Source of the DNA: Bacteroidales bacterium
GTDB taxonomy: Bacteria > Bacteroidota > Bacteroidia > Bacteroidales > F082
DNA: 64,000 bases
Direction: 5' to 3'
NCBI GenBank assembly: GCA_015709215.1
Contig: JACCQN010000005.1
Coordinates: 32,806-96,805, forward strand
Below are positions 9,840 to 18,895 of this stretch, piece after piece. Position 1 is the stretch's first letter. The number at the start of each line of letters is the position of its first letter. The notes beneath the pieces were generated by a model. It saw only the letters and a list, made by a program, of their open reading frames with translations. It was not told the DNA's origin and did not search any database. A program made the translations under genes and the position numbers.

Positions 9840-10199
9840 CTTGTTTTTCCGGTTGGATTTCCCGATGAAAATATGTTTTTACTTTAGAGTCTTTCTAAAG
9901 TTACCTTACGTATTGATATAATTGAAATTACATGGAATTAGACAGGAGTTAATACAAGTTTTTTGATTGAAATTTTTACAAACGCTTCAAGTGCATTAAA
10001 GTATTTTAATCAGGTTATTTCAACACAGTTTAATTTGATTTATAATACGTTGTGGAACTTTTTAATGGTTAGGTTGGCTCATCACATTTTCTTTGCCTGC
10101 ATCTCGAAGTAGGTCAATACATCTTCGATTTGTCGTTTTTGAATACTTCTGTTGAGCGGAGAGATGCGGCATGGAGTACGACCGACTTTTGGGCATGCC
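9840..10199. other. Intergenic gap downstream of crtZ with a possible gene remnant
   Basis: A 360-bp gap between convergent genes. On the reverse strand, 10199-10084 stays open without a start codon and ends with a plausible protein tail (RQIEDVLTYFEMQAKKM then TGA), which may be the remnant of a lost gene. A 10-bp palindrome GGGCATGCCC sits at the crtZ stop. Nothing else was seen. Confidence 0.3.
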
Positions 10200-10673
10200 C
10201 TAAATAAAACGGTCAGTTTTTTTTGTTTTTTGCCATTCCGATTGATAATATTTCATTGGTGCTATCAAAAAGCCATAATTATAATGTGCATTTGGTTTAT
10301 GATGATCCAGGTGTGCTGTAATGGTAGCTCTCAGGTAGCGGTTGCTTAAATTTTGAAGCAGAGGAAGCCTCCCATGAACCAAAACGTCATGAAACATAAA
10401 ATAGGCAAGACCATATAGTGCGATTCCTAGTCCGATATAGAATTTCCAGTCGAAGCCATGTTGAGCACCATAATATATAAACAGGAAACTTGGAATGGCA
10501 AAAATCACAGCAAAAAGGTCGTTCCATTCAAACTTGCGGCCATCGCGGATGTGGTGATCTTTGTGCAGAATCCATAAGAAACCATGCATCACATATTTGT
10601 GTGTGAACCAGGCCATAAATTCCATAAATAGAAAGGCTCCAAGTATGAGCGCTGAAGCGATAATCCAATTCAT
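10200..10673 (-). CDS. crtZ: Beta-carotene hydroxylase CrtZ
   Basis: A 157-residue membrane protein of the fatty-acid-hydroxylase/sterol-desaturase superfamily. The di-iron histidine motifs are all present: HKYVMH (25-30), HKDHH (37-41), HDVLVH near 94-99 and HLDHH near 120-124. Hydrophobic helices lie between them. It adds hydroxyl groups to beta-ionone rings to give zeaxanthin-type carotenoids. It is the last gene of the leftward operon crtI-crtB-hypothetical-idi-crtZ and starts 1 bp after the idi stop, suggesting translational coupling. Hydroxylation needs a cyclic substrate, but no lycopene cyclase is present in this window, so that gene must be elsewhere. Confidence 0.93.
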   Translation of the reverse strand: MNWIIASALILGAFLFMEFMAWFTHKYVMHGFLWILHKDHHIRDGRKFEWNDLFAVIFAIPSFLFIYYGAQHGFDWKFYIGLGIALYGLAYFMFHDVLVHGRLPLLQNLSNRYLRATITAHLDHHKPNAHYNYGFLIAPMKYYQSEWQKTKKTDRFI

Positions 10674-10674
10674 G

Positions 10675-11202
10675 TTAATTCATGTTAAATTTTTTTAAAT
10701 AAGCATCCACTTCATCAAATGCGATGCGAAACCATACAGTATATTTTTCCGGATTTTTGGAAATATCAATTCTAAGATCGTCCATTGTGGCATATTCCCA
10801 TGAGGCAACTTCTTCGCGGTTTATTACCGGGATATCATCTGAATGTCCAATAAAAACATGATCAAATTCGTGTTCAATCAATCCCTGACCCACCTCGGCT
10901 TTATAGATAAATGAAAAAGCTTCGTGTATATCGCATTGCATTCCCATTTCTTCTTGCAACCTGCGACTTGTGGCTGCTTCGAGACTTTCGTTTTCGCGGG
11001 GATGCGAGCAACAGGTATTAGTCCACAAGCCGGGCGTATGGTATTTTGATAATGCCCTCTGCTGCAATAGAAGTTCGTTTTTGCTGTTAAAAATAAAAAT
11101 AGAAAATGCTCTGTGAAGCACTCCTTGCTCATGAGCCTGCATTTTTCCCATCACACCCTGGGGTTCGTCTTTGGTGTTTACCAAAACAACTTTTTCCTCC
11201 AT
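10675..11202 (-). CDS. idi: Isopentenyl-diphosphate delta-isomerase, type I
   Basis: A 175-residue Nudix-fold enzyme that interconverts IPP and DMAPP for isoprenoid synthesis. The catalytic Cys lies in TNTCCSHP (Cys65 by alignment with the bacterial NxxCxHP motif) and the acidic Nudix block is RRLQEEMGM. Length is normal for the bacterial type I enzyme. It lies in the carotenoid operon, 8 bp after the preceding hypothetical gene and 1 bp before crtZ, supplying the C5 precursors for CrtB upstream in the pathway. The ATG at 11202 is well placed and no motif is missing. Confidence 0.95.
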   Translation of the reverse strand: MEEKVVLVNTKDEPQGVMGKMQAHEQGVLHRAFSIFIFNSKNELLLQQRALSKYHTPGLWTNTCCSHPRENESLEAATSRRLQEEMGMQCDIHEAFSFIYKAEVGQGLIEHEFDHVFIGHSDDIPVINREEVASWEYATMDDLRIDISKNPEKYTVWFRIAFDEVDAYLKKFNMN

Positions 11203-11210
11203 AAATAGTT

Positions 11211-11729
11211 TTATTTGTCGTTTAACATTTTACGTAGCACATCAGCTTGTTGGTCAGTCGTTCCGGAATAAGCTAGCAAAAATTTGATTACGTTGTTTTT
11301 GAAAGTCTCCTCCTGCCATTGATCATTTTTGTCTGCTAATGAACTGATAATAAGATCGAAATCTTGATCCACAGCGTCAGTGTAATTTAAAAAACCGGGA
11401 GCTTTGGATTGAATACTAAACCTTAAAAACCTGATTTCAGCGTTGAATGGATCATTTTTCACAGCTTGTTCCAATTTGCCTTTCCCCTGATTAAAGCGCT
11501 TCAGTTTAGCAAAAGGAAAAGTGGCACAATCTGCCGAACTGGCTTCAGCGGCTCCCTGATAGGCTAATAAAACATCAGATTTTTCAGCTGTTTGCTGCAA
11601 CATTTCAAAAAGCTTCTCCGAAACACATCCCGGCTGCTCGAACTCAAAAAAGAGCTTTCTGGCTTTGGATAGCGCTTCGCTTTCTTGCGTTGGTAAAACT
11701 AATAAAATTAATGCCAAAAAAAATGTCAT
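11211..11729 (-). CDS. Hypothetical protein within the carotenoid operon, exported or membrane-anchored
   Basis: A 172-residue protein with an N-terminal hydrophobic segment (MTFFLALILLVLP) that looks like a signal peptide or anchor. The rest is soluble and helical with a TPR-like flavour (LEQAVKNDPFNAEIRFLRFS near 85-105). I do not recognise a catalytic motif. It starts 1 bp after the crtB stop and ends 8 bp before idi, so it is translated with the carotenoid genes. Its position suggests a role linked to carotenoid production or placement in the envelope, but no reaction can be assigned. Confidence 0.75.
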   Translation of the reverse strand: MTFFLALILLVLPTQESEALSKARKLFFEFEQPGCVSEKLFEMLQQTAEKSDVLLAYQGAAEASSADCATFPFAKLKRFNQGKGKLEQAVKNDPFNAEIRFLRFSIQSKAPGFLNYTDAVDQDFDLIISSLADKNDQWQEETFKNNVIKFLLAYSGTTDQQADVLRKMLNDK

Positions 11730-11730
11730 G

Positions 11731-12567
11731 CTACATCAAGTTTAGTCTGTAACGAAGGTAAGAACTAACAAGCATGCCATATTTTGCCGGATTGGGAACC
11801 CGAATACGCTCCTTTAATAATTTTTCGGATTGAATTTTTCTTATCTTTTTGAAGAGATTGTGGTAATAAACATATGCTACATAAACGCCATAGCGCGCGC
11901 TATTTGGAAGTTTTCGGATGCCTTCAAGACCATCTTGAAAGTCTTTTTCGATATCCATTTCAATGCTTTCTTTCATTTCCTGATTGAAGTAATTCATATC
12001 GAGATTTGGAAAATAGGTACGTCCCAGATGAAGGTGATCTGCATGCAAATCACGCAAGAAGTTTATTTTTTGAAACGCTGAACCTAAACGCATGGCTGGT
12101 GTCTTCAGTTCTTGATACATAGCTTCATCCCCCTCCGTAAACACTCTTAAACACATCAAACCAACCACTTCAGCCGAGCCAAGAATGTATTCTTCGAAAA
12201 GTTGTTGATCGTATTCCAAATCGTCCAAATCCATTTCCATGCTTTTCAGGAAGCGGTCAATCAATGGCCATTCTATATTATATTTGTTCACGGTTTCCTG
12301 AAAACTTTGCAAGATAGGATTGAGGCTTATGCCGCGTTCTATTGCCAGCACGGTATCCCGGCGAAATTCCCTGAGCAGGCTTTTTTTGTCATATTCGTGA
12401 AAAGTATCGACTATTTCATCTGCCAGACGAACAAAACCGTAAATGGCATAAATCGGATCATGATACTTTTGGTCGAAAAGTCTGATTCCCAATGAGAATG
12501 AAGTACTGTAAGCTTGCGTAGTTATTTTGCTGGCTTTGCGGGAAATGTGATCATAAAGTGCTTTCAT
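11731..12567 (-). CDS. crtB: Phytoene synthase
   Basis: A 278-residue trans-isoprenyl diphosphate synthase that joins two geranylgeranyl diphosphates to form phytoene. The first Asp-rich motif is DEIVD at 50-54 (YGFVRLADEIVDTF) and the second region reads NFLRDLHAD near 168-177. Length and order are normal for CrtB/squalene-synthase-like enzymes. It is preceded 12 bp upstream by crtI and followed 1 bp later by the operon's hypothetical gene. It carries out the first committed step, and CrtI acts next. Confidence 0.93.
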   Translation of the reverse strand: MKALYDHISRKASKITTQAYSTSFSLGIRLFDQKYHDPIYAIYGFVRLADEIVDTFHEYDKKSLLREFRRDTVLAIERGISLNPILQSFQETVNKYNIEWPLIDRFLKSMEMDLDDLEYDQQLFEEYILGSAEVVGLMCLRVFTEGDEAMYQELKTPAMRLGSAFQKINFLRDLHADHLHLGRTYFPNLDMNYFNQEMKESIEMDIEKDFQDGLEGIRKLPNSARYGVYVAYVYYHNLFKKIRKIQSEKLLKERIRVPNPAKYGMLVSSYLRYRLNLM

Positions 12568-12579
12568 AGTTTGAAATAG

Positions 12580-14061
12580 TTATCGGGTAGGTTTTTGTGC
12601 TTTTTCAAGAATCTGCCTGGCAGCTACTTGCCCGGAAATAATTGCCGGGGGTACACCAGGCCCGGGAATTGTTAATTGCCCCGTATATAGTAAGTTTTTT
12701 AACTTTTTATTGAACATGGATGGTTTTAGAATAGCTGTTTGCATCAATGTGTTAGCCAAACCATACGCATTTCCTTTATAAGCATAATAATCTTTGGCAA
12801 AATCTCTGTTGGAGTACATTCTCTTGTAAATTATATCTTCTTTAAACTGGATGCCAAGTGTTTCTTCAATGCGTTTTACTGAAAAATCAAAATAATGATT
12901 ACGAACTTCATCAGTATCCTGAAGCCCGGGTGCAACAGGAATAAGGATGAACAGGTTTTCTTTCCCGGCGGGAGCTGTAGTAGGATCAGTTTGTGAAGTA
13001 CAGCTTAAGTAAACAGAAGGATTTTCAGGCCATTGGGGTTGTTCATAAATTTGTTGGGCGTGCTTTTCAAAATCTTTGTTGAAAATCAGTGTATGGTGTT
13101 GCATGCCGTCCAGTTTTTTATCTATACCCAGGTAATATATCAAAGATGATGGCGACATGGTGCGCGATTCCCAATAGGATGAAGAATAGTTTCGGTATTT
13201 TTCAGGAAGTATTTTTTGCTCAATATGATGATAATCAGCACTTGCAATCACATAATCAGCTTGGTACGTTCCTTTGTCTGTTTCAACAGTTTTGATGTTT
13301 TTGCCAGAAATATCAAAGCTTTTTACTTCTTCATTAAACCGAAAACGAACACCTTGCTCTTCTGCTAATTGCTGAAATCCTTCAATAATTTTATACATCC
13401 CACCTTCGGGATACCAGGTTCCCAGCATCATGTCGCCATAATTCATCAGGCTGTAAAGTGCAGGGGTTTTTTCGGCTGTAGCTCCCAGAAACAAAATTGG
13501 AAATTCTAGGATTTTGAGTAATTTGGGATGTTTAAAAAATTTACGAATGTAGCTGTGAAACGAAGTTAGTACATGCAGGCGCAGCGCTGACCGTATGATC
13601 TTCCAGTCAGCAAATTCCAAAATACTTTTTGAGGGTTTGTAAACAAAATTTTTGATTCCTATTTCATATTTAAAGGCAGCCTCATCAAGGAATTTTTTCA
13701 GTTTATTACCACTACCTGCTTCAATACTATCAAAAAGTTGATACAAGGCTTGCGGATCTGCTGGCAGATCAACTTTATCGCCGGGGCCAAAATAGATGGT
13801 GTAGGAAGGGTCTAGCCTGATAAGCTTGTAATAATCGGATACTTTTTTGCCGAAAAGCTCAAAAAAACGTTCGAAAACATCGGGCATCCAATACCAGCTT
13901 GGACCCATATCAAAAGTGAAGCCTGCCTCACTGAATTTTCTTGCTCTGCCTCCAGCCATATCATGTTTCTCAATCACTTCAACTTCAAACCCGTCTCTGG
14001 CTAAAACGGCGGCAGCCGAAAGTCCTGAAAACCCGGCTCCAATGATAATAACTTTTTTCAT
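12580..14061 (-). CDS. crtI: Phytoene desaturase
   Basis: A 493-residue FAD enzyme that introduces double bonds into phytoene on the way to lycopene. The dinucleotide motif IIIGAGFSGLSAA is at residues 4-16 and the C-terminal CrtI signature is TGQLTIPGPGVPPAIISGQ. I chose the ATG at 14061, just before KKVIIIGAG; an in-frame upstream ATG at 14100 would add 13 residues with no family support. It is the first gene of the leftward carotenoid operon, so its upstream region (14062-14264) should contain the operon promoter. Whether it makes three or four desaturations cannot be read from sequence. Confidence 0.93.
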   Translation of the reverse strand: MKKVIIIGAGFSGLSAAAVLARDGFEVEVIEKHDMAGGRARKFSEAGFTFDMGPSWYWMPDVFERFFELFGKKVSDYYKLIRLDPSYTIYFGPGDKVDLPADPQALYQLFDSIEAGSGNKLKKFLDEAAFKYEIGIKNFVYKPSKSILEFADWKIIRSALRLHVLTSFHSYIRKFFKHPKLLKILEFPILFLGATAEKTPALYSLMNYGDMMLGTWYPEGGMYKIIEGFQQLAEEQGVRFRFNEEVKSFDISGKNIKTVETDKGTYQADYVIASADYHHIEQKILPEKYRNYSSSYWESRTMSPSSLIYYLGIDKKLDGMQHHTLIFNKDFEKHAQQIYEQPQWPENPSVYLSCTSQTDPTTAPAGKENLFILIPVAPGLQDTDEVRNHYFDFSVKRIEETLGIQFKEDIIYKRMYSNRDFAKDYYAYKGNAYGLANTLMQTAILKPSMFNKKLKNLLYTGQLTIPGPGVPPAIISGQVAARQILEKAQKPTR

Positions 14062-14161
14062 AATGGTTTTGTTTAAGAATTTATGTAAAAGATTAAACAA
14101 GATTTGAAGTTTTTTGTTCAGGAGATTAAGATTGTTTTTTTAAGCTTCTAAAAATAAGTCA

Positions 14162-14176
14162 ATTACATTTTGTAAT
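14162..14176. promoter_or_regulatory. Palindrome between crtI and the divergent redoxin-like gene
   Basis: ATTACAttTTGTAAT, a 15-bp inverted repeat, sits about 100 bp upstream of crtI. On the crtI strand it is followed after one base by TTGACT, which could serve as a -35 box. A carotenoid-operon operator is plausible, but no regulator gene is adjacent. Confidence 0.35.
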
Positions 14177-14182
14177 GTTTTA

Positions 14183-14214
14183 GTTGATTTTTGATATTGT
14201 ATGTTGTAAATTTG
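14183..14214 (+). promoter_or_regulatory. Candidate Bacteroidota promoter for the redoxin-like gene
   Basis: GTTG (14183-14186), 20 nt, then TAAATTTG (14207-14214) fits the TTTG-N19-21-TAnnTTTG consensus, about 50 bp before the ATG. Confidence 0.45.
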
Positions 14215-14264
14215 GGCTGATCAACCGGAATTAAGTTCAGCTTCCCTCCAAATATTAAAATAAA

Positions 14265-14789
14265 ATGAAATGCTTCATTATTACACTGTTAAGTGTTTTT
14301 TCAGTGTCATTACTTCAGGCACAACAGCAAAAAACAGATTTCTCAGAGATTAGCCTGAGGGATGCAAATGAGAGTAAAGTTTTGGTTTCAGACCTGCTAA
14401 AGCTTAACAAGGCAAACTTGCTTGTTTTTTTTAGGTTGGATGATGGGAAATCTTGTGCATTAGTAAACGAGCTTTATGAAGCTGCGATGGAATCGCTTCA
14501 CGACATGGATTTTCAGCTTATTACAGTTATTGAAACTTCAACCTCAATGGCTCAGCTCGAACAAAGTTATCTGCGGGCTAATGCGCCTGAAGTGAAATGT
14601 TTTACTGATGAAAATGGGGTTCTGAAGCGCCATTTGGCTATTACAGAACTCCCTTACTCTATACTTTTTAATTCTGATGGAGTTAAAGTATGCAGCCAGC
14701 GTGGTTATTGCGTCGATGCCAGTGAGCAGTTGTGCCGGAAGGTTCGTACTTATTTGTCGGAAATGGATCAGCTTAATTTAGTGAAATAA
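14265..14789 (+). CDS. Secreted thioredoxin-fold (redoxin-like) protein lacking CxxC
   Basis: A 174-residue protein with a signal peptide ending LLQAQ (about residue 20). The mature part reads like a peroxiredoxin/AhpC-TSA fold (FSEISLRDANESKV, then LLVFFRLDDGKSCALVNEL, and PYSILFNSDGVKV with the cis-Pro position). The usual CxxC is replaced by a single Cys in GKSCALV near residue 66. Further Cys residues at VKCFTDE and near the C-terminus could form other disulphides. It is probably periplasmic. It is divergent from crtI and shares the intergenic region. A redox function is inferred from fold only; it may be non-catalytic. Confidence 0.6.
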   Translation: MKCFIITLLSVFSVSLLQAQQQKTDFSEISLRDANESKVLVSDLLKLNKANLLVFFRLDDGKSCALVNELYEAAMESLHDMDFQLITVIETSTSMAQLEQSYLRANAPEVKCFTDENGVLKRHLAITELPYSILFNSDGVKVCSQRGYCVDASEQLCRKVRTYLSEMDQLNLVK

Positions 14790-14809
14790 ATTGCTGATTG
14801 TTTTTCATT

Positions 14810-14817
14810 TATATTTG
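14810..14817 (+). promoter_or_regulatory. Candidate -7 promoter box for the antiporter gene
   Basis: TATATTTG, a perfect TAnnTTTG match 50 bp before the ATG at 14867; the -33 part is weak. Confidence 0.4.
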
Positions 14818-14866
14818 CCGTCTCGAAAAGAGATTTTTTTAACGGTATCTCCTTTTTTGATCAAAT

Positions 14867-16285
14867 ATGGATGATTCAATAAACATTGCAGTCACTGTTG
14901 TAGGTGTTGGATTGCTTGTATTTCTGGCACATGTTTTTGCTGAGGTTTTTAGCCGTAAACGTGTTCCGGATGTTTTGTTGCTCATATTAATAGGACTGGC
15001 AATTGGTCCGCTCTTGGGAATTGTAACGCCTGGTCATCTGGGATTGGTTGGGCCGGTTTTTACGACAATTACCTTGGTTACCATATTGTTCGAGGGAGGA
15101 ACGGAGCTTAAATATGATACCTTACGTCATTCTCTCAGAGGCACAACCTTACTAACATTTCTTAATTTTTTTGCAACGCTAATTGTTATTGGGTTTTTAG
15201 CCTGGTTATTTCTCGACTTGGAACCTCTAGTTGCTTTTATGTTAGGCGCAATAATCGGAGGAACTTCATCGGCTGTTGTAATTCCGCTTGTGAGGCAACT
15301 AAATATCTCAAACAACAGCAGAACCATTCTCATCCTTGAATCCGCCTTTAGCGACGTGCTTTGCATCGTTTTCGCTCTTGCTTTTATTGAGGCTGCTCAG
15401 CTTGGTCAGATTCAGGTAGGAACAACAATTGGTCAGATATTAGCCAGTTTTATCCTGGCTTCAATAATGGGATTGATAGGTGCGTTTTTTTGGTCGGTTG
15501 TGCTGCATAAAATCCGGAATATTAAAAACTCAATTTTTACTACACCTGCTTTTGTTTTTATCATTTATGGATTGAGTGAGCTGCTGGGTTATAGCGGAGC
15601 CATTAGTGCATTGGCTTTTGGAATTGGTTTGGCAAATACCGATTTGATCAAAGGAACAGCTTTGAGTAAGTTCTTTACTAAAGAACCTGACTCGCTCAAC
15701 GAAACTGAACGCATTCTTTTTGGTGAAGCTGTTTTCCTACTCAAAACATTTTTCTTTGTTTATATAGGTGTCTCCATGCAATTAACTGAATGGGTGCCCA
15801 TTTTAATTGGTTTTGTGATTACACTCATATTGTATCTGATTCGAATTCCGATTGTGCGAGCTTCCATGCCTATTTCGGATGTAAATAACCCAAATCAGGA
15901 TTTGATATTTATGTCGTCTATCGTTCCCAAAGGTTTGGCGGCTGCTGTTTTAGCAACTATTCCTATGCAGCAGGGCATTGCTGGGGGTGAGTTGATAAAA
16001 GATATTGTGTTTTCAGTAATTCTTTTCAGCATTGTTTTTACTTCTGTTTTGATTCCTTTGATCGAAAAGTCGGAGGGTTTACGCAATTTTTACACAAATT
16101 CGTTAAACTTTAATAGGTGGATCAGAGAAAAAATTCAGTATTACCAACAGAAAAGAGCCCAAAAAAAAGCTACTAAACCAGTAGAAGGTTCAAGCAAAAG
16201 GAAGCCGGAATCAAGCGATGAAATAGTTTCCGAAACAGCTCCTAATGAGCAGAAAAAAAAAGATTCTGCAAATGAAGTTGTTTAG
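14867..16285 (+). CDS. Cation:proton antiporter, CPA1/NhaP-like
   Basis: A 472-residue inner-membrane protein with about 12-13 hydrophobic helices between residues 5 and 405 and a Lys/Glu-rich cytoplasmic tail (about 415-472). The segments EVFSRKRVPDVLLLILIGL, TLFEGG-like (TILFEGGTEL), GGTSSAVVIPL and ESAFSDVLCIV match the CPA1 family; the last contains the ion-binding Asp. It exchanges sodium or potassium for protons. No TrkA/RCK regulatory domain is present, only the charged tail. It stands alone with its own promoter, and the rpsO promoter overlaps its stop codon. Confidence 0.85.
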   Translation: MDDSINIAVTVVGVGLLVFLAHVFAEVFSRKRVPDVLLLILIGLAIGPLLGIVTPGHLGLVGPVFTTITLVTILFEGGTELKYDTLRHSLRGTTLLTFLNFFATLIVIGFLAWLFLDLEPLVAFMLGAIIGGTSSAVVIPLVRQLNISNNSRTILILESAFSDVLCIVFALAFIEAAQLGQIQVGTTIGQILASFILASIMGLIGAFFWSVVLHKIRNIKNSIFTTPAFVFIIYGLSELLGYSGAISALAFGIGLANTDLIKGTALSKFFTKEPDSLNETERILFGEAVFLLKTFFFVYIGVSMQLTEWVPILIGFVITLILYLIRIPIVRASMPISDVNNPNQDLIFMSSIVPKGLAAAVLATIPMQQGIAGGELIKDIVFSVILFSIVFTSVLIPLIEKSEGLRNFYTNSLNFNRWIREKIQYYQQKRAQKKATKPVEGSSKRKPESSDEIVSETAPNEQKKKDSANEVV

Positions 16286-16308
16286 TTTAAAAAATAGTTT
16301 TATTTTTG
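16278..16308 (+). promoter_or_regulatory. Candidate promoter for rpsO
   Basis: TTG (16278-16280), 20 nt, then TATTTTTG (16301-16308) fits the Bacteroidota consensus. It overlaps the antiporter stop codon and lies 28 bp before the rpsO ATG. Confidence 0.55.
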
Positions 16309-16336
16309 CAGCCCAAAAAATCGAAAAGAAGTAGCT

Positions 16337-16606
16337 ATGTATTTAACAGCTGAAAAGAAGACAGAAATTTTTAACGAGTACGGTAGCAAGGCTGCTGATA
16401 CTGGTTCAGCAGAGGGTCAGATTGCTTTATTTACCTTCCGTATCAAGCATCTTACCGAGCACATGAAGGAGAACAAAAAAGACCTTTCAACAATGCGTTC
16501 GCTGGTTCGTATGGTAGGTAAAAGAAGGAAACTTCTCGATTATTTAAAGAAAAAAGATATTGAAAGATACCGGGAAATCATCAAAAAGCTAGGTATCAGA
16601 AAATAA
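16337..16606 (+). CDS. rpsO: 30S ribosomal protein S15
   Basis: An 89-residue ribosomal protein that binds the central domain of 16S rRNA. The family blocks are clear: DTGSAEGQIALFT near 21-33, RIKHLTEHMKENKKD near 35-49, and SLVRMVGKRRKLLDYLK near 55-71. The length is exactly that of bacterial S15. It has its own promoter, which overlaps the preceding gene's end, and a strong terminator before pnp. The rpsO-pnp order is widely conserved in bacteria. Confidence 0.98.
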   Translation: MYLTAEKKTEIFNEYGSKAADTGSAEGQIALFTFRIKHLTEHMKENKKDLSTMRSLVRMVGKRRKLLDYLKKKDIERYREIIKKLGIRK

Positions 16607-16628
16607 TCCTGATCCTGATGTAGGTCCG

Positions 16629-16660
16629 AAAAAAGGCAATTTACTTGATTGCCTTTTTTT
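16629..16660 (+). terminator. Terminator between rpsO and pnp
   Basis: AAAAAAGGCAAT (16629-16640), a 7-nt loop, then ATTGCC and a T-run (16648-16660). It may attenuate read-through into pnp. Confidence 0.85.
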
Positions 16661-16707
16661 GTATTTAAAAAGCCTGATCCCAAACGAATTACATTTAAAG
16701 AAAATAT

Positions 16708-18858
16708 ATGAGTCCCAAAGGAATTACACAAACGATTGAAATGGCTGACGGAACGGTTATTACGATCGAAACCGGCAAGCTGGCCAAACAAGCACACGGT
16801 GCAGTAGTAGTAAAAACAGGAAAAACAATGTTGTTGGCTACAGTTGTTTCGGCTAAAGAGGCAAGAGAAGATGTAGATTTTTTACCACTTTCTGTTGATT
16901 ATAAAGAAAAATATGCTGCTACCGGTAAATTTCCGGGTGGTTTTTTTAAGCGCGAAGGACGTCCTTCAGACTATGAAGTTTTGATCTCAAGATTAGTTGA
17001 CAGGGCTTTACGACCACTTTTTCCGGACGATTATCACGCTGAAACACAGGTTTTGATAAACTTGATTTCTGGCGAAAATGATGTTGCACCTGATGCATTT
17101 GCTGCTTTAGCTGCTTCTGCGGCTTTATCAGTTTCTGATATTCCTTTCAACGGACCTATATCGGAAGTGCGCATAGCTCGAATCAATGGCGAGTTTGTTG
17201 TAAATCCTTTATTCAGTGCTTTGGAAGATGCAGATTTGGATTTGATGGTTGCTGCTAGCAAAGATAATATCATGATGGTTGAGGGTGAATCAAAAGAGGT
17301 TTCAGAAACTGTTATGCTTCAAGCACTTAAAATTGCTCACGAAGCTATAAAAGTACAGTGTGAAGCACAGATTGAACTGGCTGCTAAAGTTGAATCGGCT
17401 CAACAAAAACGTGAATATTCGCATGAAACTAATGATGATGAATTGCGTGAGGCTATTCAGGAATTTGCTTACCAGCCCTGCTATCAAATAGCTTTGCAAG
17501 GCAATCCTAACAAACATGAAAGATCTGAAGCGTTTGCATCTGTTTTGGAAGATTTTATGTCACGTTTCTCCGAAGAAGAACAGGAGGACAAGTTGATGCT
17601 GGCCAAGCGTTATTTCCACGAAGTGGAGAAAAAAGCTGTTCGAGCTGTTATTTTGAACGAGCGCACTCGCCTCGATGGTCGAGCGTTGGATGAAATTCGT
17701 CCGATTTGGTCTGAGGTTGATTATTTGCCTTCGGCACATGGTTCGGCTATTTTTACCCGTGGAGAGACTCAAGCTCTGGTTACCATTACACTTGGAACAA
17801 AAATGGATGAGCAAACCATTGATGGTGCTGTTTTGGAAGGCAAATCCAATTTTATGCTACATTACAACTTCCCCAGCTTTTCAACTGGCGAAGTAAAACC
17901 ATTCCGGGGAGTAAGTCGTCGCGAAGTGGGTCATGGTAATTTAGCAGAAAGAGCTCTTAAACCGATGATTCCAGGCGTTGATGAAAATCCCTACACCATT
18001 CGTGTTGTTTCCGATATTCTGGAATCAAACGGTTCGTCTTCTATGGCCACTGTGTGTGGTGGTACTTTGGCGCTTATGGATGCCGGTGTTAAAATCAAAA
18101 AACCAGTTGCCGGTATTGCAATGGGTTTGATTACCGAGCCAGGCAATAATAAGTATGCTGTGTTGTCTGATATTCTTGGTGATGAGGACCATCTTGGTGA
18201 TATGGACTTTAAAGTAACCGGTACTGCTGATGGGATTACAGCCTGCCAAATGGATATCAAAGTCGACGGGCTTTCATTTGAGGTGTTGGAAGAAGCTCTT
18301 GAGCAAGCTCGCAAAGGCCGTCTTCATATTTTGAGTGAAATGGCTAAAACCATTACCGAACCTCGTGAAGATTATAAAGAACATGTTCCGCGTATTGAGA
18401 AAATGGTTGTGGATAAAGAGTTTATTGGTGCTATTATCGGGCCTGGAGGGAAAATAATTCAGGAGATGCAGCGCGAGACCAATACTACCATTGTAATCGA
18501 AGAAAAAGGCGAGTATGGAATGATTGATATTGTTTCGGCAGATAAAGATTCTATTGAAGCTGTAAAAGCACGTATTCGTGCAATTGTTGCTATTCCTGAG
18601 GTAGGAGAGATTTACCTGGGTACTGTTAAAACTATCACTCCGTTTGGTGCTTTTGTTGAAGTGCTGCCCGGAAAAGATGGTTTGTTGCACATTTCGGAGA
18701 TTGAGTGGCGCCGACTCGACACGGTAGAAAGTGTGCTTAAAGTAGGGGATAAAATTAAAGTGAAATTGATTGGTATTGATCCTAAGACTAATAAGATGAA
18801 ACTTTCCCGAAAAGTGCTCCTTCCACGTCCCGAAGGTGATGGTAAACGAAACAATTAA
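16708..18858 (+). CDS. pnp: Polyribonucleotide nucleotidyltransferase (PNPase)
   Basis: A 716-residue 3'-5' exoribonuclease that degrades RNA by phosphorolysis and forms a trimer. Two RNase PH domains (about 10-230 and 320-550) flank a helical linker. The second carries the [19 protein letters not shown]-type pairing and the catalytic block [18 protein letters not shown] near 491-508. A KH domain (about 560-620, with [11 protein letters not shown]) and an S1 domain (about 628-700, [19 protein letters not shown]) complete the enzyme. The length is normal. It follows rpsO after a terminator and precedes rpoD by 37 bp, with which it may be co-transcribed. Confidence 0.97.
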   Translation: MSPKGITQTIEMADGTVITIETGKLAKQAHGAVVVKTGKTMLLATVVSAKEAREDVDFLPLSVDYKEKYAATGKFPGGFFKREGRPSDYEVLISRLVDRALRPLFPDDYHAETQVLINLISGENDVAPDAFAALAASAALSVSDIPFNGPISEVRIARINGEFVVNPLFSALEDADLDLMVAASKDNIMMVEGESKEVSETVMLQALKIAHEAIKVQCEAQIELAAKVESAQQKREYSHETNDDELREAIQEFAYQPCYQIALQGNPNKHERSEAFASVLEDFMSRFSEEEQEDKLMLAKRYFHEVEKKAVRAVILNERTRLDGRALDEIRPIWSEVDYLPSAHGSAIFTRGETQALVTITLGTKMDEQTIDGAVLEGKSNFMLHYNFPSFSTGEVKPFRGVSRREVGHGNLAERALKPMIPGVDENPYTIRVVSDILESNGSSSMATVCGGTLALMDAGVKIKKPVAGIAMGLITEPGNNKYAVLSDILGDEDHLGDMDFKVTGTADGITACQMDIKVDGLSFEVLEEALEQARKGRLHILSEMAKTITEPREDYKEHVPRIEKMVVDKEFIGAIIGPGGKIIQEMQRETNTTIVIEEKGEYGMIDIVSADKDSIEAVKARIRAIVAIPEVGEIYLGTVKTITPFGAFVEVLPGKDGLLHISEIEWRRLDTVESVLKVGDKIKVKLIGIDPKTNKMKLSRKVLLPRPEGDGKRNN

Positions 18859-18895
18859 TGATAATTTGCGTAAAAAGCCAAATAAAGCATAAAGC

